Source of the DNA: Paenibacillus lacisoli
GTDB taxonomy: Bacteria; Bacillota; Bacilli; Paenibacillales; Paenibacillaceae
Direction: 5' to 3'
DNA length: 64,000 nucleotides
NCBI RefSeq assembly: GCF_030580655.1
Contig: NZ_JAUQTB010000001.1
Span: 372,001-436,000, forward strand
Of the stretch, positions 46,467 through 55,864 are shown piece by piece. Within the stretch, counting starts at the first letter, position 1, and each line of letters starts with the position of its first letter. Position numbers and translations under genes: made by a program. The notes under the pieces were generated by a model. That model saw only the letters and a list, made by a program, of their open reading frames with translations, searched no databases and was not told where the DNA came from.

Positions 46467-47435
46467 TTAAACCCACCACATATCTCCCAGCGGTTCTTCA
46501 ATCAGGACCTGTTGAAGATTTTGGACGGCTTTTGTAAAGCCTTCCTCGACAGACATCAGTCCGTCTTCATGCTCTATACTAACGGCATAGTCATAGCCTA
46601 CAAGTCGTAATGCGCTGATAATATCGGCCCAGGTTTTAATATCATGCCCGTAACCGACTGTACGGAACTGCCAGGCACGATCCATCATTTGGCTATATTC
46701 CTGCATATCGGTTACACCATGGCGGTTCACATTAACCGGGTCAATCGTCGTATCCTTCGCATGGAAGTGATGAATCGCGTTCTCCCGTCCCAGAATCTGA
46801 ACTGCCTGAACAGGATCAATTCCCTGCCACCACATGTGGCTTGGGTCGAGGTTCGCTCCGATTACTTCCCCGGCTGCTTCACGCAGACGGAGCAGCGTAG
46901 CAGGCGTGTGCACAGAGAAACCTCCGTGAAGCTCCAGACCAATCTTCACTTGACGGTCTGCGGCGAACTGTCCCCATTCCTTCCAATACGGGATCACCTT
47001 GTTCTCCCACTGCCATTTCAGAACCTCCTGAAAATCATTCGGCCATGGCGCTACCGGCCAGTTCGGATACTTGGCATCCTCGTGATCACCAGGCAGACCG
47101 GAGAACGTATTAACGACCGGTACTTCCAGCTTCTCGGCGAGCTGAACCGTCTTGACAAAAGCATCATGAAATCCTTGAGCAATCTGCTTCTGTGGATGAA
47201 GCGCGTTGCCGTGGCAGCTCAATGCACTGATGATCAGGCCGCGGGACTCCACTGCGTGCTTGAATTCCTTGAGTGCCGTCTCGTTCTCCAACAGCAGGTC
47301 CGGATTACAATGCGCGTTACCCGGATACCCTCCTGTACCGATCTCTACGGCTTTCAGGCCGCGGGAAGCAACAAAGTCAAGCGCCTCTTCCAGTTTACGT
47401 CCTCCGAACAGTACCAAAAATACTCCAAGTTTCAT
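46467..47435 (-). CDS. sugar phosphate isomerase/epimerase (AP-endonuclease-2-like TIM barrel)
   Basis: A 322-residue TIM-barrel protein with the metal-ligand pattern of xylose-isomerase-like enzymes: GTGGYPGNAHCNPD, GLELHGGFSVHTP, NLDPSHMWWQGIDP, HFHAKDTTID and SIEHEDGLMS. It belongs to the sugar phosphate isomerase/epimerase superfamily; some relatives act as inosose isomerases or 3-keto-glycoside lyases. Operon position between a dehydrogenase and thuA fits a sugar catabolism role. Start ATG at 47435 has GAGGAGGG. Confidence 0.82.
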   Translation of the reverse strand: MKLGVFLVLFGGRKLEEALDFVASRGLKAVEIGTGGYPGNAHCNPDLLLENETALKEFKHAVESRGLIISALSCHGNALHPQKQIAQGFHDAFVKTVQLAEKLEVPVVNTFSGLPGDHEDAKYPNWPVAPWPNDFQEVLKWQWENKVIPYWKEWGQFAADRQVKIGLELHGGFSVHTPATLLRLREAAGEVIGANLDPSHMWWQGIDPVQAVQILGRENAIHHFHAKDTTIDPVNVNRHGVTDMQEYSQMMDRAWQFRTVGYGHDIKTWADIISALRLVGYDYAVSIEHEDGLMSVEEGFTKAVQNLQQVLIEEPLGDMWWV

Positions 47436-47498
47436 GGCTAGCCCTCCTCGTGCGAATTTAAATTCGTATAATCTGCGATCATTAAAGTCTCTGATGAA

Positions 47499-48581
47499 TT
47501 AATCGAAGTACACAGCCTTACCTGTCTTGGCTGATTCGTAGATCGCTTCAAGAATTTCAGTAACCACCAGAGCCTGTTCCGGCTTAACCAGCGGCTCCTT
47601 ATCTTCCAGCACCGCTTCGATCCACATTCTGGCTTCACGATCTGCTTCGTTCTCGGCTCCGCCGTTATAGAAAGCTACGCCGCCTGCACCAAGGTTTACG
47701 TTCGTATCATAGAGACGGCTGTTCTTCTCCCCGTTCAGACGCAGCCCGTTCGTCATATCAGCTCCGCCCTCAGTACCTGCGAGAAGAGTCTTCGCTTCAC
47801 CGAATTCAACCACGTTCAGGGCCCAGCTGGATTCCAGCACGATTGTTGCGCCGTTCTCCATGGTGATGAAGCCGAAAGCCGAATCTTCAACCTTGAATTG
47901 CTCTGGATCCCAAGGACCAAATGCATTGGCTGCGTTCTCACGCTGGCCGAGCTTGTGGAACGTCGAGCCCATGACACTCTTCGGCTTGTAGTTATCCATC
48001 AGCCACAGCGTCAGGTCAAGTGCATGCGTGCCGATGTCGATCAGCGGTCCGCCTCCCTGTTTCTCTTCGTCCAGGAATACGCCCCAGGTTGGGACGGCAC
48101 GGCGGCGAAGCGCAATGGCCTTGCCGTAATAGATGTCACCAAGCTCGCCTTCTTCAATAAGCTGCTTCAGGTACAGGCTGTCATCGCGGAAGCGGTTCTG
48201 GTAAGCGATTGATAGCTTTTTGCCTGTACGTTTGGCTGCATCCAGCATTTCGCGGGCTTGAGCCGCTGTCTTCGCCATAGGCTTCTCACACTGTACATGC
48301 TTCCCGGATTCCAGGGCCGCAACCGTAATTTCAGCGTGGGAATCGTTAGGTGTGCAGACATGGATCACATCAATGCTGCTGTCCTTCAGCAGTTCACGGT
48401 AATCGTCATAGACTTTTGTGCCTTCTGCACCAAACTGGGCAGCCGCTTCTTCTGCACGCTCCTTCACGATGTCACAGAAGGCAACCATTTCTGCCTTATC
48501 CTGTTTGGCCAAACTTGGCATGTGCTTTCCGTTAGCGATGCCGCCGCATCCGATAATCGCAATCCGCAATTTTTTAGACAT
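47499..48581 (-). CDS. Gfo/Idh/MocA family oxidoreductase
   Basis: A 360-residue NAD(P)-dependent sugar dehydrogenase. The Rossmann motif IAIIGCGGIANGKHM opens the protein, CEKPMAKT carries the catalytic EKP lysine (near 95), and GGGPLIDIGTHALDLTLWLM contains the conserved His block (near 180). ATG 48581 has GGGAGGACAATTAC before it and overlaps the upstream isomerase gene by 8 bp. One of two such enzymes in this operon. Confidence 0.88.
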   Translation of the reverse strand: MSKKLRIAIIGCGGIANGKHMPSLAKQDKAEMVAFCDIVKERAEEAAAQFGAEGTKVYDDYRELLKDSSIDVIHVCTPNDSHAEITVAALESGKHVQCEKPMAKTAAQAREMLDAAKRTGKKLSIAYQNRFRDDSLYLKQLIEEGELGDIYYGKAIALRRRAVPTWGVFLDEEKQGGGPLIDIGTHALDLTLWLMDNYKPKSVMGSTFHKLGQRENAANAFGPWDPEQFKVEDSAFGFITMENGATIVLESSWALNVVEFGEAKTLLAGTEGGADMTNGLRLNGEKNSRLYDTNVNLGAGGVAFYNGGAENEADREARMWIEAVLEDKEPLVKPEQALVVTEILEAIYESAKTGKAVYFD

Positions 48582-49338
48582 GTAATTGTCCTCCCTGGGT
48601 AATGTAATTTTTGATCCATTGCATACTGGTTTCGATACTTTGAAGAGGAGGGTTCTGACAGAAATCCTGTTCAACCACAATCCACTGTACTTGTTCTTCA
48701 ATCGCTGCATCAGCGATCGGTTTCAGATCCACTTCACCCTGTCCCAGCTCTACGGTCTGTACGCCTTCACCTTCACGGCGTGCATCCTTCAGATGAATGA
48801 CTGGCAGCCGGCCGGCGTACTTGTGAATGTATTCCACCGGATCATATCCGCCGAAATGAACCCAGCAGGTATCCAGTTCAACCTTCAGCAGGGAAGCAGG
48901 TACCGTCTCATACATTGCGTCAAATACCGTCTGCTCTCCATAAGAAGCTGTGAATTCAAAGTCATGGTTGTGATAAGCGAGCGTCATGCCTTGTGCCTGA
49001 CACTGATCACCCAGCTCTTTCAGAGAAGAAAATACTTCTTCCCAATTGCGCTGCTCCTCGGACAAAAACGGAACAATCAGTAATGCATTGCCGATCGCCT
49101 TGTGATAGGCAATTTCCTCATCGAGGTGTTCAAGCAGTCGGGTATATTGTACATGTGCGCCAAGTGCGACCAGTCCCAGCTCATCCAGCAGCGATTTCAC
49201 CTGTTCAGCTGTCCTGCCGAAGAAGTTATGAAATTCGACTCCCTGATAACCCAGCTCCGCCACCTGGCGAAGGGTTCCTTCAAAATCCTGTTCCAGCTGA
49301 TCACGTAGTGTATAGAGTTGCAGTCCTACTTTTGCCAT
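48574..49338 (-). CDS. sugar phosphate isomerase/epimerase
   Basis: A 254-residue TIM-barrel protein with LQLYTLRDQLEQDFEGTLRQ, GYQGVEFHNFFGR, AYHNHDFEF, VELDTCWVHFGGYDP, VIHLKDARREGEG and WIVVEQDFCQNPP, the ordered metal-binding strands of the family. Shorter than its operon partner at 46467-47435 and only distantly similar, so the two probably act on different intermediates. Start ATG at 49338 follows GAGGTGAG. Confidence 0.85.
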   Translation of the reverse strand: MAKVGLQLYTLRDQLEQDFEGTLRQVAELGYQGVEFHNFFGRTAEQVKSLLDELGLVALGAHVQYTRLLEHLDEEIAYHKAIGNALLIVPFLSEEQRNWEEVFSSLKELGDQCQAQGMTLAYHNHDFEFTASYGEQTVFDAMYETVPASLLKVELDTCWVHFGGYDPVEYIHKYAGRLPVIHLKDARREGEGVQTVELGQGEVDLKPIADAAIEEQVQWIVVEQDFCQNPPLQSIETSMQWIKNYITQGGQLHV

Positions 49339-49358
49339 CTTTCACTCACCTCGACATC

Positions 49359-50474
49359 TTATTGTTCTTGCTTGGGCTGGGGCAGCAGTTTCGTATCCAG
49401 CCTGAAATCCTCGTCTTGGGTATAGGTACTCTCCAGCTGGATGTGCTTGCCATCCAGGGAGGATTTCTCAAATGCACGCATGGCCTCCAGCACATGGTAG
49501 CCAAGCTCGCCGCTGGCCTGATGCTTGCGTCCGGCACGGATTGCATTTACCATCTCGTTGGCGCCAAGCCCTCTCTCATTCACGCTGCATTCAAAGACGG
49601 GTTCAATAGTAACCCATTCTTCTTCCCCGAATCGGCGCAGCTTCACCTCGCCGCTGAAATCATTCGGATCCGGTACACTGAGGGTCCCTTCTGTACCATA
49701 GATCTCCATTCTCGGCAGATCCGAGGTACCGCGGATATCAAAGCTGGTGATCATGCTTGCGATTGCACCATTGCTGAAATCCAGTGTTCCTGCCAGATGG
49801 GTCGGTGTCTGTACCCGGAGCGGTGTACCGCCCTTCGGCCCGGTATGAATTTTGCGGTCCGGAATCTGAATTCCCGCGGAAGCGCTTACTCTTCGGATGG
49901 GTCCTAATAATGTAACCAGTGCAGTCAGGTAGTACGGTCCCATATCGAACATCGGGCCGCCGCCGGACGCATAGAAAAACTCCGGATCATGGTGCCACCA
50001 CTCAGGACCCCGGCCCATGAAGAAGGCGGTAGCAGCGATAGGCTTGCCGATTAATCCGTCCAGAATGGCGCGTCGTGCAGTCTGAATACCTGCTCCCAGG
50101 AACGTATCCGGGGCACATCCGGCATATAACCCTTTCTTCTCTGCAAGCTCCAGCACACGGCGTCCGTCTTCCAGGGATACCGAGAACGGCTTCTCGCCGT
50201 ATACATGCTTGCCGGCCTCCAGTGCAGCCGTATTCATCATGGCATGACTGCCGGGCACGGTCAGGTTAATGATCAGTTCAATATCTTCCCGCTGAAGCAT
50301 TTCATCTACGGTGTATACGTTTTCAATACCAAATTCTTCGGCCCTTGCCTGAGCACGCTCTGCGAGCATATCTGCTAATGCCACCACTTCGATAACCGGA
50401 CTCTTCCGCAGATTGTTCAGGTAGACGGCGCTGATGTTGCCGCATCCGATGATGCCGGCTTTCATTTTCTGCAC
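49359..50474 (-). CDS. Gfo/Idh/MocA family oxidoreductase
   Basis: A 371-residue sugar dehydrogenase and the first gene of the operon. The Rossmann start is AGIIGCGNISAVYLNNL; GEKPFSVS holds the EKP motif; GGGPMFDMGPYYLTALVTLLG is the conserved catalytic-face segment. The start is a GTG at 50474 about 10 nt from GGAG, with ATG three codons in as an alternative. Divergent from the AraC regulator at 50656. Confidence 0.88.
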   Translation of the reverse strand: MQKMKAGIIGCGNISAVYLNNLRKSPVIEVVALADMLAERAQARAEEFGIENVYTVDEMLQREDIELIINLTVPGSHAMMNTAALEAGKHVYGEKPFSVSLEDGRRVLELAEKKGLYAGCAPDTFLGAGIQTARRAILDGLIGKPIAATAFFMGRGPEWWHHDPEFFYASGGGPMFDMGPYYLTALVTLLGPIRRVSASAGIQIPDRKIHTGPKGGTPLRVQTPTHLAGTLDFSNGAIASMITSFDIRGTSDLPRMEIYGTEGTLSVPDPNDFSGEVKLRRFGEEEWVTIEPVFECSVNERGLGANEMVNAIRAGRKHQASGELGYHVLEAMRAFEKSSLDGKHIQLESTYTQDEDFRLDTKLLPQPKQEQ

Positions 50475-50655
50475 GTCTGTTTCACTCCTTAAAATATATT
50501 CACTGCTGCCATGTATGCATGATGCCTGGTTTAAGAAGTTGCCTCTTACTGATATTCATGGTATTACAATTCTATTTCGATTAAAATGAAGTATATGATT
50601 AAAACATGAACAATCTGGTCATTATTTTGCAATCGTTTTAAAAGGAGACAGACAT

Positions 50656-51474
50656 ATGCTTTCAGATGAATCTTGCCAGGTACTAACGGCGGGTTTTTCC
50701 TTCCACCGCAAACCGTTCTATTCCAACCAGCCGGAAGGGCTCAAGAACTATCTGCTCCGACTTCAGATGGATGGCCGCTGTAAGGCGCGTGTAGGCAAGG
50801 AGATGGTACAGGTTGAGGCCGGAGACCTGCTTATTTTTGATCCCTATGAACATTATGAGCTCAAAATCGACAATGAGCTGAACCCTCTCGGCGAGCTGCT
50901 GATCGAAAGCGGAGATTATCATATCTTTTTCGGGGGCCCTTGGGCGGACGAATGGTGGAAGCGGCGCAAACGGCCAACCAAGGTCAAAATGCAGATGACC
51001 GAGGGCTTCCTGGGCCTTTTCCGTCAAATTGTCATGGAGCAGCGGCGTATTTCCAATCCCTATCCTGAAATATCCGAATATTATATGAAAATACTCTGCC
51101 TTGAAGTGGACCGCATGCTGTCTGAACATCCCACCACTACCAACCAGAGTTATCTTGCCTACCGGATGAAAAATTATATTGAGGAGAATGCCTCCTCCAT
51201 CTTCAAGCTGGAAGACGTGGCTTCTCATGTGGATATCAGCGTATCCCGGTCGGTTCATTTGTTCAAAGAGGCTTTCGGCACCAGCATCATGCAGTATACT
51301 CTGGATGTTCGACTGAACATGGCGCGTGAGCGGATCATCTTCAGCCCCATGTCTCTGGAACAGGTGGCCGAATCGTCCGGCTTTGCCAACTATACCTATT
51401 TTCACCGGGTGTTCCGATCCCGCTTCGGCATGGCGCCTAAGGAATTCAGGGCCATTCATCGGGAGCAGCTGTAG
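50656..51474 (+). CDS. AraC family transcriptional regulator
   Basis: A 272-residue regulator with an N-terminal cupin-like effector domain (about 5-150; VEAGDLLIFDPYEHYEL) and a C-terminal pair of helix-turn-helix motifs (about 170-270; FKLEDVASHVDISVSRSVHL and LEQVAESSGFANYTYFHR with the AraC signature). It is divergent from the five-gene operon, and thus its likely sugar-responsive regulator. Strong AAAGGAG upstream. Confidence 0.9.
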   Translation: MLSDESCQVLTAGFSFHRKPFYSNQPEGLKNYLLRLQMDGRCKARVGKEMVQVEAGDLLIFDPYEHYELKIDNELNPLGELLIESGDYHIFFGGPWADEWWKRRKRPTKVKMQMTEGFLGLFRQIVMEQRRISNPYPEISEYYMKILCLEVDRMLSEHPTTTNQSYLAYRMKNYIEENASSIFKLEDVASHVDISVSRSVHLFKEAFGTSIMQYTLDVRLNMARERIIFSPMSLEQVAESSGFANYTYFHRVFRSRFGMAPKEFRAIHREQL

Positions 51475-51497
51475 CGGACTACAGACTACATAAACTA

Positions 51498-51540
51498 CAA
51501 AAAACCGCAGGCGTCCGGATGGATTCCCTGCGGTTTTATT
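51498..51540. terminator. bidirectional terminator
   Basis: AAACCGCAGG pairs with CCTGCGGTTT; A/T tracts flank both sides. It serves the AraC gene (+) and the hypothetical gene ending at 51541 (-). Confidence 0.85.
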
Positions 51541-51879
51541 TTATTTGTTAGATTTCGGCCGTCTGGCGATCGCATCCGATACAACCATAGCCAGATCCAC
51601 ATTTCCGTATAGGGACAATACACCCAGCACGGTATCATCCGGAATCGGTCCTGCTTCCTCTCTGCTGACGGTAAGTTTAAGTGAGCGCTTCAGTCGTTCG
51701 TTGCCCTCCTGCTCCGGGTAGGCCTCACGGTACAGCTCCTCCGGGTCCAGACTGTTGTTGATGCACCATTGAGCGAACACCAGGATCATCATGTCCTCAT
51801 CCTGGCGGTAGCTTTCCACCACCTGTTCCTCCATCCTCTTCTTCCGCTCTTTATCACTGTATTCATAGTCATATTCCAT
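51541..51879 (-). CDS. conserved hypothetical protein
   Basis: A 112-residue acidic, soluble protein I do not recognise. It opens with EYDYEYSDKERKKRMEEQVV, contains FAQWCINNSLDPEELYREAYP and ends ARRPKSNK. No signal peptide or membrane segment. The ATG at 51879 is preferred over open codons upstream. It follows a Gfo/Idh/MocA gene by about 71 bp. Confidence 0.6.
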   Translation of the reverse strand: MEYDYEYSDKERKKRMEEQVVESYRQDEDMMILVFAQWCINNSLDPEELYREAYPEQEGNERLKRSLKLTVSREEAGPIPDDTVLGVLSLYGNVDLAMVVSDAIARRPKSNK

Positions 51880-51950
51880 AACATCTAGACTCCTCTTCTT
51901 CAATGAAATCTTAATACTCCTGTATTGCAAGTCCAATCCGCCGCAGCGGC

Positions 51951-52889
51951 TTACAGCGTCTTAAGCAGCCGCTCTGCAAGCAGATGACTCTCGGTGACAA
52001 GATCACTCCGGACCAGACACTGCTCGGGATCATCAAGCGCAGCCAGAAAATGATCGACAATTCCCGTAAACCCTCTGCGCTTCAAGAGACTGTCCCAGCT
52101 GCCGAACTCCTGTCGACGAGGCTGTTCCCCTGCAGCATAGAACACAGCTTGTTCCAAGTTCGTTACCTCCGCCGATCTTCCGCTGCCGTGAAGCTCCAGT
52201 CGCTCCCAGTCGCTGCCTGCACTTCGCACCATATCATAGCTGCCGAAGCCCTGACCAAGACGGATCGTACCAAAGGCTTGCCGCAGCCGGCCTTGTTCAT
52301 TCTCCTTGAGTACATGATGAATGAGCTCGTAGTCGTTGTCCCCCAGCCACAGGAGGGTATCAATCATATGAATCAGGTCGTCATACACCGTCTCCCGGCT
52401 CGGACGCTGCTGTATTGAGGTGCGGTGCTTGACGGCCGTGCAGCGCTCGAAGCCCCCTGCCTCGGTCATCCATTCCTTCGCTCGGATATACTGCGGGGCG
52501 AAACGGCGGTTGAAGCCGACGGCCAGCAGTACGCCCAGCGACTCTGCGAAGGCAGCCATCTCTTCCGCCTGCCGCAGCTGATAAGACAGCGGCTTATCCA
52601 CATAAACCGGCAGTCCCCGTTCGAGACAGGCCATGACAATATCATAATGAGATTCTGTCGCCGTATGAATGAAGACCGCGTCCAGATCCCAGCATAACAT
52701 TTCTTTCAAGTCCGTTGTCCCCTTCGGGAGACGGTAACGGGCTATGACTTCCTCTACCGGCTGCCTGGAACGATTCATAACGCCTGCAATCTCTACTTCC
52801 GGATGAGCCGTTAACAGCGGCAGATACACTTTATGCGAAATATCACCCAGGCCGGCGATGGCCACCCGGGTACGTTTATTCTGATTCAA
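51951..52889 (-). CDS. Gfo/Idh/MocA family oxidoreductase
   Basis: A 312-residue putative dehydrogenase with the Rossmann motif VAIAGLGDISHKVYLPLL, the DKPLSYQL motif (near 93) in place of EKP, and a shorter C-terminal barrel than the two in the operon. I favour the TTG at 52889, 8 nt after GGTGG; a GTG at 52901 overlaps that site. The third enzyme of this family within 6 kb, but on a separate transcript. Confidence 0.82.
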   Translation of the reverse strand: MNQNKRTRVAIAGLGDISHKVYLPLLTAHPEVEIAGVMNRSRQPVEEVIARYRLPKGTTDLKEMLCWDLDAVFIHTATESHYDIVMACLERGLPVYVDKPLSYQLRQAEEMAAFAESLGVLLAVGFNRRFAPQYIRAKEWMTEAGGFERCTAVKHRTSIQQRPSRETVYDDLIHMIDTLLWLGDNDYELIHHVLKENEQGRLRQAFGTIRLGQGFGSYDMVRSAGSDWERLELHGSGRSAEVTNLEQAVFYAAGEQPRRQEFGSWDSLLKRRGFTGIVDHFLAALDDPEQCLVRSDLVTESHLLAERLLKTL

Positions 52890-52960
52890 GCCCCATTCCA
52901 CCTTCTCTGTTTGCTGACTCTAGTGTACCTGCATCACGTCCGGCACGCAAAAGGCGCATG

Positions 52961-52992
52961 AAAAAACCGCCTGCGGAATGTCCGCAAACGGC
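52961..52992 (-). terminator. terminator of terC
   Basis: Minus-strand RNA: CCG.TTGCGG pairs with CCGCA.GCGG, then TTTTTT, 20 bp after the terC stop. Confidence 0.85.
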
Positions 52993-53010
52993 TGGTCATG
53001 ATACTTTTTC

Positions 53011-53700
53011 TTACGACATATGAACCGCGTCCGGCTTGGACTGCTGCTTTTTCTTCTTCACCCAAAGACCCATCAGAACAACAGCTGCCACTACAATAAC
53101 CTCGAAACCGTACTTTGCCACCGGGCTGGCAAACCATTCCTTAATAAGCGGTTCGGCTACGATCATCTTCGCAGCGGTCCAGGCCAATACAGCAGCACCA
53201 ATGGCTATGACAAGCGGGAATCGTTCAGTCAGCCTCAGAATCACGGTGCTTCCCCATACCATAATCGGAACCGATATGGCGAGGCCGATAATAACCAGCA
53301 GGAAATCGCCATGCGCTGCACCTGCAACAGCCAGCACATTATCGAGACCCATCATGGCATCCGCAATAATAATCGTCCGAATAGCGGCCCACATCTGGTT
53401 GCCTGCCGATATTTCGTGCTTTTTCTCATCAATAAGCAGTTTATAGGCAATCCAGATCAAGGCAGCACCGCCGATCAACCGCAGCCCGTACAGCTGCAGC
53501 AGGTAGGTCACAAGCAGAGTGGCTATAATCCGAATAACGATAGCACCTACGGTCCCCCACATAATGACTTTCTTCTGGTCTTCTTTACGTACATTCCTTG
53601 CTGCCAGACCGATGACGATGGCGTTATCTCCTGCCAGAACCAGGTCAATGACGACGATAGATAACAGCGCGGCCCAGAACTCAATACCGAATAGATCCAT
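53011..53700 (-). CDS. TerC family integral membrane protein
   Basis: A 229-residue protein with seven membrane segments and the TerC motifs VVIDLVLAGDNAIVIG (near 15) and IADAMMGLDNVLAVAG (near 120). TerC proteins export manganese or help metalate exported enzymes. The gene sits downstream of a yybP-ykoY manganese riboswitch, a context well known for TerC homologues (B. subtilis MeeF/YkoY). Start ATG at 53700 follows AAAGGGTGAG. Confidence 0.88.
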   Translation of the reverse strand: MDLFGIEFWAALLSIVVIDLVLAGDNAIVIGLAARNVRKEDQKKVIMWGTVGAIVIRIIATLLVTYLLQLYGLRLIGGAALIWIAYKLLIDEKKHEISAGNQMWAAIRTIIIADAMMGLDNVLAVAGAAHGDFLLVIIGLAISVPIMVWGSTVILRLTERFPLVIAIGAAVLAWTAAKMIVAEPLIKEWFASPVAKYGFEVIVVAAVVLMGLWVKKKKQQSKPDAVHMS

Positions 53701-53749
53701 TCTTCTCACCCTTTTCTTCTTATTGGTATACTGAATAGAGTTCTCCGCA

Positions 53750-53934
53750 ATAAAAAAAGCGCCGTCTCCGTAAACCGGATAACGGCACTTTTGTGATATA
53801 CTCATCAAAAAAGACCTTTACCGTCAGTTCACGAAAAAACTACGGCAAAGGTCTCGCTACAACGAATGTTGCCAATAAAGCCGGGGATACAATCCCGTAA
53901 TGACGACTTTACTGCTACAGCTACTCCCCTTTGG
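53750..53934 (-). promoter_or_regulatory. yybP-ykoY manganese riboswitch of terC
   Basis: The minus-strand leader contains the motif AAAGGGGAGTAGC (53933-53921), then GTCGTCATTACGGGATTG, and CCCCGGCTTTATTGGCAAC, the conserved parts of the yybP-ykoY aptamer (about 53934-53850). A terminator hairpin follows (GACCTTTGCCGT / ACGGTAAAGGTC then TTTTTT, 53855-53807), and a second one lies downstream (GTGCCGT / ACGGCGC then TTTTTTT, 53791-53752). Mn2+ binding should favour antitermination and terC expression. Confidence 0.92.
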
Positions 53935-53953
53935 GAACTATTCTATTACTGGC

Positions 53954-53982
53954 AGTATAGCACACTTTTGAGGGAGAGTGAA
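53954..53982 (-). promoter_or_regulatory. sigma-A promoter of the terC riboswitch
   Basis: On the minus strand TTCACT (53982-53977) and TATACT (53959-53954) are exactly 17 bp apart, with an extended TGC before the -10. It is located 20 bp before the riboswitch core. Confidence 0.7.
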
Positions 53983-54063
53983 TAGTGAATGTCCACTTTA
54001 GTGGATTTCACTCAAATCTGATGGCAGTAACAGGCGGCCGGCAGGACAGGATGTGTCATACTG

Positions 54064-54696
54064 ATGAGAAAATGGCTGATACCCGCCGGTTATGTTTCGG
54101 TGCTTGGCCTTGCGTTTATCTACAGATATGAATTGCTTGACTGGGCGCGTGCTCCGCACCCCTGGCCGGTGCTGGTGCTGATTGCAGCCTGCCTCGCCCT
54201 GTTCCCGATTATCCCGTACAAACTGGTGATTGCACTCATTGGATATGCATACGGGGCATGGTGGGGAGCAGTCATTTGCTGGATTGGCTCAACGGCTGCT
54301 GCTGTGCTGATCTACGGGGCCGTCAGACTGGCTTTTCAGGAGCAGGGAAGACGTTATCTGGACCGCATCCCGGGTCTGGGACGATTAACAGACTTTATGG
54401 AAAAACATCCCTTCGGCGCCATTCTGATCGCCCGTCTTCTGCCCATTGTGCCGCAGCCTGCAGTCAATGTATACGCGGGTGTTGCCTTATTTCCTTTCTG
54501 GAGCTACACCCTGGCTTCGGGAATCGGCAAGCTGCCGGGCATTGCGCTGTATGCTTTTCTGGGCGGAACCTTGTTGGATCATCCTGTTCAGGCTGTCATC
54601 CTGTTCGCTGCCTATCTGGGGCTTGCGGGGGGAAGCCTCTGGGGATACCGCCTCTGGCTGGCCAAGAAGCAGACCTCTTCTAAGCCTTCCTCTTGA
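54064..54696 (+). CDS. TVP38/TMEM64 (VTT/DedA-type) family membrane protein
   Basis: A 210-residue polytopic membrane protein with the VTT-domain pattern: IPYKLVIALIGYAYGAWWGA, then GAILIARLLPIVPQPAVNVYAGVA and FWSYTLASGIGKLPG. Five to six transmembrane segments. Bacterial TVP38/DedA proteins have been linked to lipid scrambling and proton-motive-force homeostasis; the substrate here is unknown. ATG at 54064, weak ribosome site. Confidence 0.8.
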   Translation: MRKWLIPAGYVSVLGLAFIYRYELLDWARAPHPWPVLVLIAACLALFPIIPYKLVIALIGYAYGAWWGAVICWIGSTAAAVLIYGAVRLAFQEQGRRYLDRIPGLGRLTDFMEKHPFGAILIARLLPIVPQPAVNVYAGVALFPFWSYTLASGIGKLPGIALYAFLGGTLLDHPVQAVILFAAYLGLAGGSLWGYRLWLAKKQTSSKPSS

Positions 54697-54792
54697 CCCG
54701 ATCGAGCTGCTGGCTTGGTGTTCGAGCCCAATTGCTTTATAATAGATTGTGCAAAACTTTTAATTCAACCAATACCGAAATGGAGTGATCCT

Positions 54793-55782
54793 ATGAGCAG
54801 CATCCATAATCCGAACGTATCCGAAAAAGCGACTTTTGCCGGGGGATGCTTCTGGTGCATGGTCTCCCCTTTTGAAGAACTGCCGGGTATTTTGAAGGTC
54901 AGATCCGGTTATACAGGCGGCCACAAGGAGAACCCAACCTACGAGGAAGTGTGCTCCGAGACGACAGGCCATTATGAAGCAGTCCAGATCACCTATGATC
55001 CGGCCCTCTTCCCTTATGAGAAGCTGTTGGAGCTGTTCTGGCAGCAGATTGATCCAACCGATGCCGGCGGCCAGTTCCATGACCGTGGATCTTCGTATCA
55101 GACAGCGATTTTCTACCATACTGATGAACAGCGCGTAAAGGCTGAGGCGTCCAAGCAGGCCCTGGCTCAGAGCGGACGCTTTGACAAACCGATTGTCACG
55201 CCGATTTTGCCTGCAGCGCCTTTCTATGAGGCGGAAGAATATCATCAGGATTATCACAAAAAAAATCCGGCACACTACAAGCGTTACCGCAAAGGGTCGG
55301 GACGAGAGGATTTTATCCACAGCCACTGGTCGGGTAAAAAAGACCTTGCCGCGCTGAGAGAACGCCTGACACCGCTTCAGTATGAAGTCACGCAGAATAA
55401 CGCAACCGAGCCTGCCTTCCGCAACGAGTTCTGGGACCATCACGGTGAAGGCATCTATGTCGATATCGTATCCGGTGAGCCTCTGTTCAGCTCCCGTGAC
55501 AAATACGATGCCGGCTGCGGCTGGCCGAGCTTCACGCGTCCGCTGCGCAGCTACAGTGTAAAGGAGAAAACCGACCTCAGTCACTTTATGATCCGTACGG
55601 AAGTACGAAGCAACGAATCCGACTCCCATCTGGGACACGTATTTGATGACGGTCCGGGTCCAGACGGTCTGCGGTACTGCATCAACTCTGCAGCCCTTCG
55701 GTTTGTGCCGAAGGAAGAGCTGGAGCAAGAAGGCTACGGTGAATATGCTTACCTGTTCGAGGATGAGCAGACTACGCTGTAA
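54793..55782 (+). CDS. msrAB: peptide methionine sulfoxide reductase MsrA-MsrB fusion
   Basis: A 329-residue bifunctional enzyme that repairs both diastereomers of methionine sulfoxide. The MsrA domain (about 1-165) has its active cysteine in [12 protein letters not shown]; the MsrB domain (about 190-329) has [23 protein letters not shown] and the catalytic cysteine in [13 protein letters not shown]. The zinc CxxC pairs of some MsrB enzymes are absent. ATG at 54793 has GGAG 7 nt upstream; open codons further up are not needed. Confidence 0.95.
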   Translation: MSSIHNPNVSEKATFAGGCFWCMVSPFEELPGILKVRSGYTGGHKENPTYEEVCSETTGHYEAVQITYDPALFPYEKLLELFWQQIDPTDAGGQFHDRGSSYQTAIFYHTDEQRVKAEASKQALAQSGRFDKPIVTPILPAAPFYEAEEYHQDYHKKNPAHYKRYRKGSGREDFIHSHWSGKKDLAALRERLTPLQYEVTQNNATEPAFRNEFWDHHGEGIYVDIVSGEPLFSSRDKYDAGCGWPSFTRPLRSYSVKEKTDLSHFMIRTEVRSNESDSHLGHVFDDGPGPDGLRYCINSAALRFVPKEELEQEGYGEYAYLFEDEQTTL

Positions 55783-55806
55783 AATAATCATGAACAAAAT
55801 AAAATC

Positions 55807-55839
55807 TAGGCTGCCGGTGAACTTCCCGGCAGCCTATTT
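55807..55839. terminator. bidirectional terminator between msrAB and the LCP gene
   Basis: TAGGCTGCCGG pairs perfectly with CCGGCAGCCTA around TGAACTTC; ATTT follows on the plus strand and GATTTT on the minus. Confidence 0.88.
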
Positions 55840-55864
55840 GGTATACCTCATTTTTGTCTGAGCC

